Source: DATAXP01 sp036272935
Lineage (GTDB): Bacteria > Planctomycetota > Planctomycetia > Pirellulales > PNKZ01
Direction of reading: 5' to 3'
Assembly (NCBI GenBank): GCA_036272935.1
Contig: DATAXP010000003.1
Coordinates: 101,795 to 165,794 of the forward strand
DNA length: 64,000 bases
Positions within the stretch are counted from its first letter, which is position 1. Each line of letters opens with the position of its first letter. A program made the position numbers and the translations under genes. Below are positions 54,660 through 63,670 of the stretch, one piece after another. Under the pieces are notes generated by a model, which did not search any database, was not told the DNA's origin, and saw nothing but the letters and a program-made list of their open reading frames with translations.

Positions 54660-55934
54660 ATGCCCGTCGAACTCAAAGTCCCCGCCGTCGGCGAATCGAT
54701 CACCGAAGTCCAGATTGCCGATTGGAAAAAAGGCGAAGGCGACCACGCCGAAAAGGACGAAAGCCTCGTCGAAATCGAAACCGACAAGGCCACGGTCGAG
54801 GTTTCGGCCCCGGTCGCGGGCAAGATCACCAAGGTGCTCAAGCAGGCGGGCGAGAGTGCCACAGTCGGCGAGGTAATCGGCTACATGGAAGCGGAATCGG
54901 CGGCCCCCGCGACCAGTGAACCCGCCGCCCCCGCGGCCCCGGCCGCGAAAGCGAAGTCCGCCGCGCCGACGGAAGAGCGCCTCATGCCCGCCGCGCGGCG
55001 CGAACTGGCCACGCAAGGCCTTTCGGCCGATCAGGTCAAAGCCACTGGCCCAGGCGGTCGCCTGCTCAAGGAAGACGTGCTGCGAGCGGCCGCGCCCGGC
55101 AACGATGCCCCCGCGGTCGAGTCCAAGCCGGCAGACGCTAAGCCCGCGGAGCCCAAATCGGCCGAGAAGAAAACCGCCGCCAAGCCGCCGGCCAAGCCAG
55201 CCTTGCGCCCCACGGCCGTGCAAAGAGCCGGCGCCCGCGAAGAGCAAGTCGTGGCGATGAACCCCATGCGCCGGCGGATTGCCGAGCGCCTGGTCGAGGC
55301 CCAGCACTCGGCCGCCCTGCTCACGACGTTCAACGAAATTGAAATGACCGGCGTGATGGCGCTGCGGGCCGAGCACAAGGAGGGCTTTCAGGAGAAGTAC
55401 GGCGTGAAGCTCGGCTTCATGAGCTTTTTCGTCAAGGCCGCGATCGAAGCGCTCAAGGCCATTCCGCAGGTCAACGCCTACATCGACGGCAACAACATCA
55501 TCTATCACAACTACTACGACATCGGCATCGCCGTCTCGAGCGGCAAGGGACTGGTGGTGCCGGTGCTCCGCAATGCCGAACGGATGAGCTTCGCCGACGT
55601 CGAGCTGGCGATCGAGGATTACGGCCGCCGCGCGCGCGAGAATAAGATCAAACTCGAAGAGCTGGAAGGCGGGACGTTCACGATCAGCAACGGCGGCGTG
55701 TTCGGCTCGCTCTTGAGCACGCCGATCATCAACCCGCCGCAAAGCGGCATTCTCGGCCTGCACGCCATTCAGGACCGTCCCGTGGCCCGTGACGGCCAGG
55801 TGGTCATTCGCCCGATGATGTACGTAGCGCTCACCTACGACCACCGCATTGTCGACGGCCGCGAGGCCGTGACCTTCCTGCGCCGCATCAAGGAAGGCAT
55901 CGAAGAACCCGCCCGCCTGCTGCTGGAGATTTGA
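54660..55934 (+). CDS. sucB: Dihydrolipoyllysine succinyltransferase (2-oxoglutarate dehydrogenase E2)
   Basis: 424 residues. A single lipoyl domain (1-78; ETDKATVEVSAPVAG, lipoylated Lys43) is followed by an Ala/Pro linker and an E3/E1-binding domain (about 105-142; MPAARRELATQGLSADQVKATGPGGRLLKEDVL). A second linker and the catalytic domain (about 195-424) follow, with YDHRIVDGREAVTFL carrying His395 and Asp399. FGSLLSTPIINPPQSGILG is the E2 core signature. It transfers succinyl groups to CoA. Start ATG 54660 abuts the heptad spacer. Confidence 0.96.
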   Translation: MPVELKVPAVGESITEVQIADWKKGEGDHAEKDESLVEIETDKATVEVSAPVAGKITKVLKQAGESATVGEVIGYMEAESAAPATSEPAAPAAPAAKAKSAAPTEERLMPAARRELATQGLSADQVKATGPGGRLLKEDVLRAAAPGNDAPAVESKPADAKPAEPKSAEKKTAAKPPAKPALRPTAVQRAGAREEQVVAMNPMRRRIAERLVEAQHSAALLTTFNEIEMTGVMALRAEHKEGFQEKYGVKLGFMSFFVKAAIEALKAIPQVNAYIDGNNIIYHNYYDIGIAVSSGKGLVVPVLRNAERMSFADVELAIEDYGRRARENKIKLEELEGGTFTISNGGVFGSLLSTPIINPPQSGILGLHAIQDRPVARDGQVVIRPMMYVALTYDHRIVDGREAVTFLRRIKEGIEEPARLLLEI

Positions 55935-56034
55935 GTGAATTATCACCGGTGAGTTTTGGGTTATGAATGACGAACAGAGCGCGCCCGGCCTTGCCCGAGA
56001 ATTCATAATTCATCACTCATAACTCATAACTTCC
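55935..56034. repeat. Heptad-periodic hairpin spacer between sucB and lpd (100 nt)
   Basis: Fourteen 7-nt units plus 2 nt span the entire gap: GTGAATT, ATCACCG, GTGAGTT, TTGGGTT, ATGAATG on the left and AGAATTC, ATAATTC, ATCACTC, ATAACTC, ATAACTT on the right, mutually complementary. It is the same length as the sucA-sucB spacer but AT-rich and of unrelated sequence. Confidence 0.88.
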
Positions 56035-57417
56035 ATGGAACACGACCTTCTCGTCATTGGTGCCGGCCCGGGCGGCTACGTTGCCGCGATTCGCGCCGCA
56101 CAGCTGGGCATGAATGTCGCCTGCGTCGACAAGGAAATGGCGCTCGGCGGCACCTGCTTGCGCATCGGCTGCATCCCCAGCAAGGCGCTGCTCGAATCGA
56201 GCGAGCTGTTCGCCGAGGCGAAGCACAACTTCGCCGCCCACGGCATCCAGGTGCCGCAAGTCGGGCTCGACCTGGCAACGATGCTCAAGCGCAAGGACGG
56301 CGTCGTGTCGATGCTCACGCGCGGCGTCGACGGCCTGTTCAAGAAAAACAAGATCACGCGCTATCTGGGCAATGCGCGGTTTGCCGGCCCGGGCAAAGTA
56401 ATCGTCGCCGGCGAGAAAGAAGAAACCGAAGTCCGCGCCAAGCACATCATCATCGCCACGGGCAGCAAATCGAGCACGCTGCCTGGCATCGTCCTCGACG
56501 GCGTCCGCGTCGGCACCAGCACCGAGGCACTCAGCTACGATCCGGTCCCCAAAAGCCTGATCGTCATCGGCGCCGGCTACATCGGCCTCGAACTCGGTAG
56601 CGTCTGGAACCGGCTGGGGGCTAAGGTGACCGTGCTCGAATACCTCGACCGCATCTTCCCCGGGACCGATGGCGAGATCGCCGCCGAGGCGCTGAAGATT
56701 TTCAAGAAGCAGGGAATCGAATTCCGCCTGTCGACGCGCGTCACGAGTGCTAAGGCCGACGGCGACACCGCCGTGGTCGAGTACGAAGGGGGCGCGCCCC
56801 TGCGGGCCGAGCGCGTGCTGGTGAGCGTCGGTCGCGCTCCGAACACCGACGGCCTGGCGCTCGATACCGTCGGCGTCGAACTCGATGCCCGCGGACGGAT
56901 CAAAACCGGCGAACACTTCGCCACCACCGCGCCGAACATCTATGCGATCGGCGACGTGATCGTCGGACCGATGCTCGCCCACAAGGCCGAGGAAGAAGGG
57001 GTCGCCTGCGTCGAGTATCTGGCCACCGGCTACGGTCACGTCAATTACGACGCCATTCCCAGCGTCGCCTACACGCATCCGGAAGTGGCCGGCGTTGGCA
57101 AGACCGAAGAACAACTTCAGACCGACAAGGTGCCGTATCGCAAAGGCAAGTTTCCGTTCCGCGCCAACGGCCGGGCCTTGGCCCTAGGCGATTCGGAAGG
57201 GCAAGTGAAAATCCTGGCTCATGCCGAAACCGATCGCGTGCTGGGAGTACACATCATCGGCCCCCGCGCCGGCGACCTGATTGCCGAGGCAACGGCGGCG
57301 ATCGAGTTCGGCGCCAGCTCCGAAGACATCGCCCGCACGTGCCACGCCCACCCCACACTGCCCGAGGTCACCAAAGAAGCGGCCTTGGCGGTGCTCGGCC
57401 GGGCGATTCATATGTGA
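56035..57417 (+). CDS. lpd: Dihydrolipoyl dehydrogenase (E3)
   Basis: 460 residues. FAD-binding VIGAGPGGYVAAIRAAQLG (7-25), the redox disulfide in GGTCLRIGCIPSK (Cys41 and Cys46), NAD-binding VIGAGYIGLELGSVWNRLG (about 178-197), the second FAD motif APNIYAIGDVI (about 300-311) and the C-terminal catalytic His-Glu in CHAHPTLPE (about 437-445) are all present. It reoxidises dihydrolipoyl-E2 with NAD+. Its position after sucB indicates service in the 2-oxoglutarate complex, though it may be shared with pyruvate dehydrogenase. Confidence 0.97.
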   Translation: MEHDLLVIGAGPGGYVAAIRAAQLGMNVACVDKEMALGGTCLRIGCIPSKALLESSELFAEAKHNFAAHGIQVPQVGLDLATMLKRKDGVVSMLTRGVDGLFKKNKITRYLGNARFAGPGKVIVAGEKEETEVRAKHIIIATGSKSSTLPGIVLDGVRVGTSTEALSYDPVPKSLIVIGAGYIGLELGSVWNRLGAKVTVLEYLDRIFPGTDGEIAAEALKIFKKQGIEFRLSTRVTSAKADGDTAVVEYEGGAPLRAERVLVSVGRAPNTDGLALDTVGVELDARGRIKTGEHFATTAPNIYAIGDVIVGPMLAHKAEEEGVACVEYLATGYGHVNYDAIPSVAYTHPEVAGVGKTEEQLQTDKVPYRKGKFPFRANGRALALGDSEGQVKILAHAETDRVLGVHIIGPRAGDLIAEATAAIEFGASSEDIARTCHAHPTLPEVTKEAALAVLGRAIHM

Positions 57418-57440
57418 TCGGTGCGCGGTAGAATGTGAGT

Positions 57441-57641
57441 ATGGAGCCAGCCCGGCCGAACGTACCGATCTCGTATGGCGAACAAGACGCCGCCGGTGTC
57501 GACCTCTCGCTGCTGCGATGGTTTCTCGGCTTTTCACCGCGCGAGCGCGTATTGCAAATGGAACGTCACGCCCGCGATACCTTGACCCCGTTCGAGGATG
57601 GACGACGGCACCGCGAAGCCAAAGCTGCTGAGCATCGCTGA
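57441..57641 (+). CDS. Small hypothetical protein, possibly truncated
   Basis: 66 residues (EPARPNVPISYGEQDAAGVDLSLLRWFLGFSPRERVLQMERHARD) with a helix-rich pattern. The phrase LSLLRWFLGFSPRERVLQMERHARDT seems familiar from small proteins encoded beside nucleotidyltransferase-like or hypothetical genes, but no such partner follows, so it may be a remnant. ATG 57441 has no clear ribosome binding site; ATG 57435 is also in frame. It begins 24 nt after the lpd stop. Uncertain. Confidence 0.45.
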   Translation: MEPARPNVPISYGEQDAAGVDLSLLRWFLGFSPRERVLQMERHARDTLTPFEDGRRHREAKAAEHR

Positions 57642-57812
57642 AAATGGCGTTGCCGATTCGCGCACGATTGCACCGTTTTTCACGCGTCCTTCAACAGTCA
57701 TGATCACACCAGGCAGCACGTGAACGAAACGATCTGGCTTCAACACGAACGATTATACCCGCTGCAGTGTTGAAGTGTCAGCGCGTTACGCCTGCCGTGA
57801 CGGTGTCAACCT

Positions 57813-59198
57813 TCACGTCCTCTTTTTCTTCGGCTCGAGCGGTTCGGCCGTTTTGCGGTCGTACTTGTCTGGCGTGCGGATTTCCGGCAAGCGATCGTTT
57901 GTCTTGCGCTGCCAGTCGGCCAGCGCGGTGTCCATTCTTAGCAGCGTCGCGAGATAGGACGGATCGCTTGCCAGATTGAACAACTCGTTGGGATCGGTCT
58001 CGGTGTCGTACAGTTCTTGTTCCGGCCGCGGTAGGACGAAGCATTGTTGGAGCTGATCCAGCAGCTTTCCCTCGCCGCCAAGCTGGAGCATCGTTTGGAA
58101 CGTGATACTCTTTACCGCATCGGCCGGCGGGGTCTGCGGCAGGTCGGTATACCACGAGCGAATGTATTTGTAACGCTGGTCGCGCACGGCACGGTCGAAT
58201 GCCGTGTAATCGTGCCAGTTGTGCTCGGCGAACACGTACTCTCGGATCGTCGCGGCGGGATTGGCGAGCAGCGGGGCGAAATTCTTCCCTTCAAACGTCG
58301 GCGAAGGACTCACACCGGCCAGCACGCACACCGTCGGCGCGATGTCGATCGAGCTGACCAGGCTCTTGCAGACGCTGCCGGGCTTCACGCGCGCCGGCCA
58401 ACGCACGATCCACGGAGTTTGAATGCCGCTGTCGTACACCGTGGTCTTGGCGCGGGGGAAGGGCTGGCCGTTGTCGCTGATGAACAGCACGAACGTGTTC
58501 TCAGCAGCCTGTTGCCGATCTAGCTCGTCGAGCGCCTCGCCCACGGCGCCGTCGAGGCGGTTGATCTCGTCGTAGTACAGTGCCAGGTCGCCGCGCACTT
58601 CCGGGGTATCGGGCAAGTACGCCGGCACGGTGACATCGCTCTCGCCGTGCGGCTGCGGAATGCTGTTCGGCTCGTAGGGGCGGTGCGGATCGGTCGAGGC
58701 GAACCAGAAAAAGAATGGCTTGTCGCGCGGCCGGTCTTTCAATGCCTCGACCCACTGGCCTTGCTTCTCGATGACCTGGTCGAACTTTGGTTTCGTTTCG
58801 GGACCGAGGTGCCACTTGCCGGCGGCGACCGTCCAGTAGCCGGCGGCGCGTAGCAGTTCGACGAATGTCACCCGGTCGCCCGGCAGCGGCATGTGCAGCT
58901 CGTGGGCGCCGGTCTGGTGTGGATACAGGCCGGTGATGATGCTCGCCCGGCTGGGGCTGCACGAACTGCACGTGAGAAACGCCCGGTCGAAGCGCATGCC
59001 TTCGGTGGCCAGGCGATCGAGCCGTGGCGTGCGGATGCCGCGGTTGCCATACGCGCCGCTATCGGGCGCGCCCATGTCGTCGGCGATAAACAGAATGAAG
59101 TTCGGGCGATCGGATTCGGCAGCGGCGGCAATGGTCGCGGCCAACGCCACGGCGAGAAACGCCAGCAGCCACAACGAGCGATGAACAAGGACGTGCAT
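57813..59198 (-). CDS. Secreted sulfatase (formylglycine-dependent)
   Basis: 461 residues with signal peptide (LLAFLAVALAATIAAAA). RPNFILFIADDMG gives the first metal Asp pair (40-41). CSPSRASIITG (80-90) is the Cys-type C-x-P-S-R motif, with Cys80 converted to formylglycine. GYWTVAAGKWHLG and FVLFISDNGQPFPRAKTTVYDSG supply the remaining catalytic and metal residues. It hydrolyses sulfate esters or N-sulfates, probably of sulfated polysaccharides; the substrate is not evident. A C-terminal basic tail (EPLEPKKKRT) ends it. Its start is divergent from the GT-C gene by about 93 nt. Maturation enzyme is not in the window. Confidence 0.93.
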   Translation of the reverse strand: MHVLVHRSLWLLAFLAVALAATIAAAAESDRPNFILFIADDMGAPDSGAYGNRGIRTPRLDRLATEGMRFDRAFLTCSSCSPSRASIITGLYPHQTGAHELHMPLPGDRVTFVELLRAAGYWTVAAGKWHLGPETKPKFDQVIEKQGQWVEALKDRPRDKPFFFWFASTDPHRPYEPNSIPQPHGESDVTVPAYLPDTPEVRGDLALYYDEINRLDGAVGEALDELDRQQAAENTFVLFISDNGQPFPRAKTTVYDSGIQTPWIVRWPARVKPGSVCKSLVSSIDIAPTVCVLAGVSPSPTFEGKNFAPLLANPAATIREYVFAEHNWHDYTAFDRAVRDQRYKYIRSWYTDLPQTPPADAVKSITFQTMLQLGGEGKLLDQLQQCFVLPRPEQELYDTETDPNELFNLASDPSYLATLLRMDTALADWQRKTNDRLPEIRTPDKYDRKTAEPLEPKKKRT

Positions 59199-59291
59199 AA
59201 GCGGCGATGCGTTCCAATCTGTTATGTTGCAAGGTTTGCAAGTGCGGTATTATAGAGTGAAATCGCCCGGCACGCTCGGTTCAAGGTTCGC

Positions 59292-62075
59292 ATGCGAAAG
59301 ACGGCACGACGTTCGACCCCGGTCGGCAAGACCAAGCAGCAGCAACGCAACGGCCAGGGGCGCGTGAACGGCGCGCCTCGCCGAACCGAGCCTACCGCGC
59401 CCGCGAAGCCGGCCATCCAGGTGCCTTGGGCCAATCGACTCGTCGGTACATTCCGTCGGCCGGGGGAACTGGTCGTCGGCATGCTCTTGGCGGCCGCGGC
59501 GTTGGCCACGTACAGCAACTCGTTCTTTTGCGGCCTGGTGCTCGACAACTTCCTGATTATCGGGGCCGACACGCGGCTCAAGGAATTTAGTCGGGCCAAC
59601 ATCCAGCTGATCTTCTCGCGCGGCTACTGGTGGCCCACTTGGGAGAGCGACCTGTTCCGCCCGCTGACCACGTTCTCGTACATGGTCAACTACTCGGTGC
59701 TGGGCAACGAGTCGGCCCCGCCGGGATACCATATCGTCAACCTGTTCCTGCACTGGGCGAACACGTTCATGTTCTACGGCCTGGTGCTGGCGTTGCTGAA
59801 GAAGCACTGGACCGCGCTGTTGGCGGCGCTGATTTTTGTGGTGCATCCGCTCACGACCGAGTCGGTCACCAACATCGTGGGCCGCGCCGACTTGCTGGTG
59901 TCGTTTGCCGTGCTGGGGTGCCTGCACCTGCATCGCCTGAGCTACGACCGGCGCGTGCCGCGGCTGTTGTGCTACGTGCCGATGGGCGTCCTGACGCTGC
60001 TGGGCGTGTTCTGCAAAGAGAGCGCCGTGGTCGTGGTGTTCGCGCTGCTGTTCTACGACGTCGCGTTCAACTCGATGATCCAGGCTTGCTGGCGACTGTT
60101 CCGTTCGGCTCGTGGCTTCCCGTTCAACGTCGTCGTGTACGTGGTGGTGTTCGTCGCGATGCCGGTGCTGACTGTCAAGTTCTTCAAGTTGCCGATGGAG
60201 TATCTGATCGTCCTGCCGTTGTTCCTGGTCGTGCCGGCAGGCGTGTTTCTGTTTCGCTACGACTGGGACGAAGATCCGCGCGACATCCGCGACGTTGGCG
60301 AGCGATTCTTGCGCTACGGATGGATGAGCTACGTGGCGATCGCGCCGGGCGTCTTGGCGATGCTCGCCGCGCGTCAGTGGATGCTGTGGAGCTCGCCGGT
60401 GTTCGACCAGATCGGCGCCGACAATCCGATCGCCTGCGCCGAGGCGTTTACGCCGCACATCTCAAACAATGCGCTCGTCCAAGGGCTGGCCGCCTGGGTC
60501 ACCAAGCGGATGAGCGCCGTCAAGGTGATTGGCTACTACGCGGCGCTGTTCGTGTGGCCGCGCGTGCTGTCGTGCGATTACTCGTACGACCAGATTCCGC
60601 TGTTCCGCTGGTCGCTGACCGACGTCAACGACGTGCACTGCTGGCTGGGGCTGCTGGGCTGCATCCTGGCAACGCTCGTGATGATCCGCGCGTACTGGAC
60701 GAACAAACCGCTGTTCTTCTTCCTCACGTTCTTCTGGTTCGGCAGCGGCTTCTTTCTGACGGCAAACCTGTTGATCGACATCGGCAGCATCATGGGCGAG
60801 CGCTTCATGTACCTGCCGTTGGTCGGCATGGTAGGGTGCCTTGCCGCGGTGGCTCCGCGCGCCACGAAGGTCATTGCTCATTTGTCGCGCATCCCGGTGC
60901 AACCGGTGCGGAACGCGGTCGGCGTGCTGGGGTTGCTTGCCGTGGTCGGCTTAGGAGTGCGTTCGTTTGCGCGCAACTACGACTGGATGGACGAAATGAG
61001 TCTGTGGACCAGTGCCGTTGAGGCCTGTCCCGACAGCTTTAAGGTGTACAAGGGGCTGGCCGGCGCAATTGCCGGGCAGGATCCGTCGGGGCAAAACCTC
61101 ATGGTCCTCAACGACTCGATCCATACGGTCGAGCAGGGGCGCAGCATTCTCGACACGCCGCATGGCCCCACCAAATCGAAGTTGCCGCCGACCGATATGC
61201 CCAACGGCGTGTACCAGGACGTGGCGCGCTATTACCTCAGCCGCGGCGATGCCCAGACGCGGCGAGTCGATCCGACGATGCAGACCTTGCCGCTGAATGC
61301 GAAGCTGAGCTACGAACGATCGGCCGAGGCACTGGAGCAGGCCCGAGGCATGGATCGCGAGGTGAACCGGGCCAGCCGCGAGTCGCGGCTCGGGCGCGGC
61401 GTACCGATCAACGACGTTCTCGACGTGGGCAACTTCCGCATCTACCAGAACCTGGGCGTGGCGTATCTGCGGTTGCAGCACTTCGATGATGCTGTCCAGG
61501 CATTCAACGATATGCAGCGCCTGGAGCCGACACAGCCCGACGTTTACTACAACCGCGCCATCGCGCTGCTGGGACGGTTCCAGGTGACCCACTCGCGCGA
61601 ATCGCTCGAGCAGGCGATCATGGACCTGTTGCGAGCGCTGATCCTGCGTTCCGAGTGGCCCGATGCCTGGGGCAAACTCCAGGCGGCGTTCGGCGCGCTG
61701 GTTCCGGGCGAGAATATCGTTATTCACCTGCCCGACCCGCCGCCAAACGGTCGCTGGAATCTGAACGCCGATCAGGCGACCGCGCGCGTGTTGCTGAACA
61801 CTGCCCTGGTCGGCCTGATGCAAACCATGATCGACACCAAGCGCTGGCAGCAGGCCGATGAGGTGTACAACCTGGCCGTCAATGCCTACAAGTGTCCCAT
61901 CGAGCAGTTCGCGGCCCAGGTGCGGCAGGTGCAAGCAGCGAAAGAGGCGAGGCGCAACCAAGGGTTCACCGCCGTCGGGCTTGCCGCCGTTTTGGGCATC
62001 GCGCTGGGTGCGACGCTGATCCTGGGCATATCGTGGATCGTCATCAAACTGGGTGCGGCGGATCCGGATACGTAA
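59292..62075 (+). CDS. TMTC-like GT-C membrane protein with TPR region
   Basis: 927 residues. After a basic N-terminus about ten hydrophobic helices occupy residues 60-560. The first loop (FCGLVLDNFLIIGAD) sits where GT-C glycosyltransferases carry an acidic motif, and FRPLTTFSYMVNYSVLGNESAPPGYHIVNLFLH is the TMTC/PMT-like block. Helical TPR-like repeats follow at about 700-850 (RIYQNLGVAYLRLQHFDDAVQAFNDMQRLEPTQPDVYYNRAIALL), and a last membrane helix at about 895-915. A protein-glycosylating mannosyltransferase role is the family inference; the catalytic pair here is DN rather than DD, so activity is uncertain. Confidence 0.82.
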   Translation: MRKTARRSTPVGKTKQQQRNGQGRVNGAPRRTEPTAPAKPAIQVPWANRLVGTFRRPGELVVGMLLAAAALATYSNSFFCGLVLDNFLIIGADTRLKEFSRANIQLIFSRGYWWPTWESDLFRPLTTFSYMVNYSVLGNESAPPGYHIVNLFLHWANTFMFYGLVLALLKKHWTALLAALIFVVHPLTTESVTNIVGRADLLVSFAVLGCLHLHRLSYDRRVPRLLCYVPMGVLTLLGVFCKESAVVVVFALLFYDVAFNSMIQACWRLFRSARGFPFNVVVYVVVFVAMPVLTVKFFKLPMEYLIVLPLFLVVPAGVFLFRYDWDEDPRDIRDVGERFLRYGWMSYVAIAPGVLAMLAARQWMLWSSPVFDQIGADNPIACAEAFTPHISNNALVQGLAAWVTKRMSAVKVIGYYAALFVWPRVLSCDYSYDQIPLFRWSLTDVNDVHCWLGLLGCILATLVMIRAYWTNKPLFFFLTFFWFGSGFFLTANLLIDIGSIMGERFMYLPLVGMVGCLAAVAPRATKVIAHLSRIPVQPVRNAVGVLGLLAVVGLGVRSFARNYDWMDEMSLWTSAVEACPDSFKVYKGLAGAIAGQDPSGQNLMVLNDSIHTVEQGRSILDTPHGPTKSKLPPTDMPNGVYQDVARYYLSRGDAQTRRVDPTMQTLPLNAKLSYERSAEALEQARGMDREVNRASRESRLGRGVPINDVLDVGNFRIYQNLGVAYLRLQHFDDAVQAFNDMQRLEPTQPDVYYNRAIALLGRFQVTHSRESLEQAIMDLLRALILRSEWPDAWGKLQAAFGALVPGENIVIHLPDPPPNGRWNLNADQATARVLLNTALVGLMQTMIDTKRWQQADEVYNLAVNAYKCPIEQFAAQVRQVQAAKEARRNQGFTAVGLAAVLGIALGATLILGISWIVIKLGAADPDT

Positions 62076-62884
62076 GCGCCTGTTTTGCGCCCGTTAGCCC
62101 GGTCTCTGGCCGGGGTCTTTTCGACCCGCGACGAAATGCCGCTAATGCATGCATCGCATGCCGCTGTCCTTACGGCCAGGATAATTGCGGCGGACGGAAC
62201 TTGCGGCACTGCGTAAGCCGCATCGCCGTGCCTCGCCCGGCGCCGCCGTTCGCCTTGGGAACACTCGACCCAGCCGTTGCGCCGCATGCGACGATGACTT
62301 TCCGCACCTTCGGAAAAAGTTTCTAAAGTCCTACCACGCAGGGACTCGAAACTAACTTTCGGAGGCTTATGCACTGAACGCGGCCCGCGCCGCACTCCAG
62401 AGCGTAAGTCCCGGGGGGACCTGCTCGAGGCATTTGCGTGCGATAGCGCTACGCGTGCCTTTCTTGCGTGCTCGCGCAGCCGTCGCGCCGACGGTTTGGC
62501 TGGCCGCGGCTGCGTCTCTCCGCCGTGCGGATGGTTCGAACGCGAGCCGGACGTTCCGGAGCTGACGAAGACGCCGTAGAAGCCGCCTAATTTGTGGCTT
62601 CCTATTCTACGGGTTTTCGCTGACTTCCGAACGGTTCGGCAGCCGATGGAACACCAAGGGCGACGGATCAGAGGGAGCTGAACCAAGCCAAGTGCAGAAC
62701 GAGAAACGACAACCGGCCCCGACCCAGATGCTTGCCCGAGTGTGCTGGTCACCCACAGCCAGCCCGAAGGAGCGCTTCGCAGCGACGCGACGCAAGCACG
62801 GGGCCAGAAGTCTTGACCGGTACGAAAGCGCCAATCGTCCGGCCAAGCCAACCGTAAAACCAAGCGAATGATGGAGAGCCTGCA
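62076..62884. other. 809-nt intergenic region before the HTH-receiver gene
   Basis: No credible ORF or tRNA is seen. It contains a weak hairpin followed by TCTTTT at 62098-62121 just after the GT-C gene stop, which may end that transcript. A second terminator-like hairpin lies at 62574-62618. A short AGGGACT/AGTCCT inverted pair lies near 62327-62345. The length and structures suggest a leader or small RNA, but no known RNA family is recognised. Confidence 0.5.
62574..62618 (+). terminator. Terminator-like hairpin in the leader of the HTH-receiver gene
   Basis: CCGTAGAA (62574-62581) pairs with TTCTACGG (62605-62612); inside, AAGCC pairs with GGCTT around an 11-nt loop. GTTTTCG follows. It lies about 270 nt before the regulator ATG, so it could end a small RNA or act as an attenuator. 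Confidence 0.45.
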
Positions 62885-63460
62885 ATGAAGGTTTTCACAA
62901 CGGGTCAGGTCGCCAAGATCTGTAAGGTGGCCCCGCGCACCGTCAGCAAATGGTTCGACTCTGGCCGACTGAAGGGTTATCGCATTCCCGGTTCGCAGGA
63001 TCGCCGCATTCCGCGCGAATACCTGATCCGGTTCCTCAAAGAACATGGCATGCCGCTGGGCGATCTGGAAGACGAAGCAATGGCCAAAGTGCTGCTCGTC
63101 GGCCAGGACCAGGTGCTCATCGAGAACCTGAAGCGCGAGCTGCCCCTGGAACGGTCGTTCAAAGTGGCGGTGGCTGCCAGCGGGTTCGAAGCCGGCATCC
63201 AAGCCGAGAGCTTCCACCCCGACTGCATCATCGTCGACTTCTCGATCGGCCGCACCGAGGCACTGCAAATCTGCCAGAACCTGCGCCGCAACACCGAGTA
63301 TGCCGACACGATTCTGATCGCCCTGCTGCCGGACGACGGCAACACGACCAGCTTCGATCGTTCAAGCATCAACGAGACGTTCAAGAAGCCGTTCGACGCC
63401 GCTCTGCTGGCCGAACGTCTGCGGACGCTCATCGGTGCTCGTAAGGAGCTGGTTCGCTAG
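62885..63460 (+). CDS. HTH (excisionase/MerR-type) DNA-binding protein with degenerate receiver domain
   Basis: 191 residues. The N-terminal domain (1-58; TGQVAKICKVAPRTVSKWFDSGRLKGYRIPGSQDRRIPREYLIRFL) is an excisionase/MerR-like winged HTH. The C-terminal domain (about 66-187) is receiver-like, with phosphoacceptor-type Asp118 (CIIVDFS) and Lys168 (FKKPF). The acidic pair at the end of beta-1 reads VGQDQ rather than VDDD, so Mg2+ binding and phosphorylation may be altered. The HTH-then-receiver order is the reverse of most response regulators. A GGAGAG lies 8 nt before ATG 62885. No sensor kinase is adjacent. Confidence 0.88.
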   Translation: MKVFTTGQVAKICKVAPRTVSKWFDSGRLKGYRIPGSQDRRIPREYLIRFLKEHGMPLGDLEDEAMAKVLLVGQDQVLIENLKRELPLERSFKVAVAASGFEAGIQAESFHPDCIIVDFSIGRTEALQICQNLRRNTEYADTILIALLPDDGNTTSFDRSSINETFKKPFDAALLAERLRTLIGARKELVR

Positions 63461-63512
63461 TCGGTTGCTCGCCAAGCTTGTTCGCTCTCCTTCGCCGATC
63501 CTCGCTCAACGA

Positions 63513-63650
63513 CACCGCGGCAGACCCCCGCGGTGGCGATAAGCTCTCTGCGGCGGCGAGACGCAGCAATCGGCCGCCACGCACCGGCCGATGTTGCTGC
63601 GTCTCGCAGCCCTCAAGTATTCAAGCCCACGGACAGCAGTCCGTGGGCTT
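63513..63650. repeat. Three consecutive hairpins downstream of the HTH-receiver gene
   Basis: Hairpin 1: CACCGCGG (63513-63520) with CCGCGGTG (63528-63535). Hairpin 2: arm 63556-63576 (GCGAGACGCAGCAA then TCGGCCG) with 63585-63607, 21 paired bases and a 2-nt bulge. Hairpin 3: AAGCCCACGGAC (63623-63634) with GTCCGTGGGCTT (63639-63650), perfect, 4-nt loop. None has a T-run. They begin about 50 nt after the gene stop and lead into an inverted-repeat element at 63671. Confidence 0.85.
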
Positions 63651-63670
63651 CGCTGTTTCGGTGGCCACTC

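Noticed and set aside
57534..57698. Minus-strand frame with MTVEGRVKNGAIV, like the start of a small antitoxin family
   Set aside because: Only the first 13 residues resemble the family, the remainder does not, and it overlaps another small ORF; at most a remnant.
59250..60458. 402-residue minus-strand ORF opposite the GT-C gene
   Set aside because: His/Gln/Arg-rich shadow of membrane-helix codons; no domain.
62531..62545. GGTTCGAACG word resembling a tRNA T-arm
   Set aside because: Flanking 5-nt stems do not pair and no anticodon or acceptor arm can be folded.
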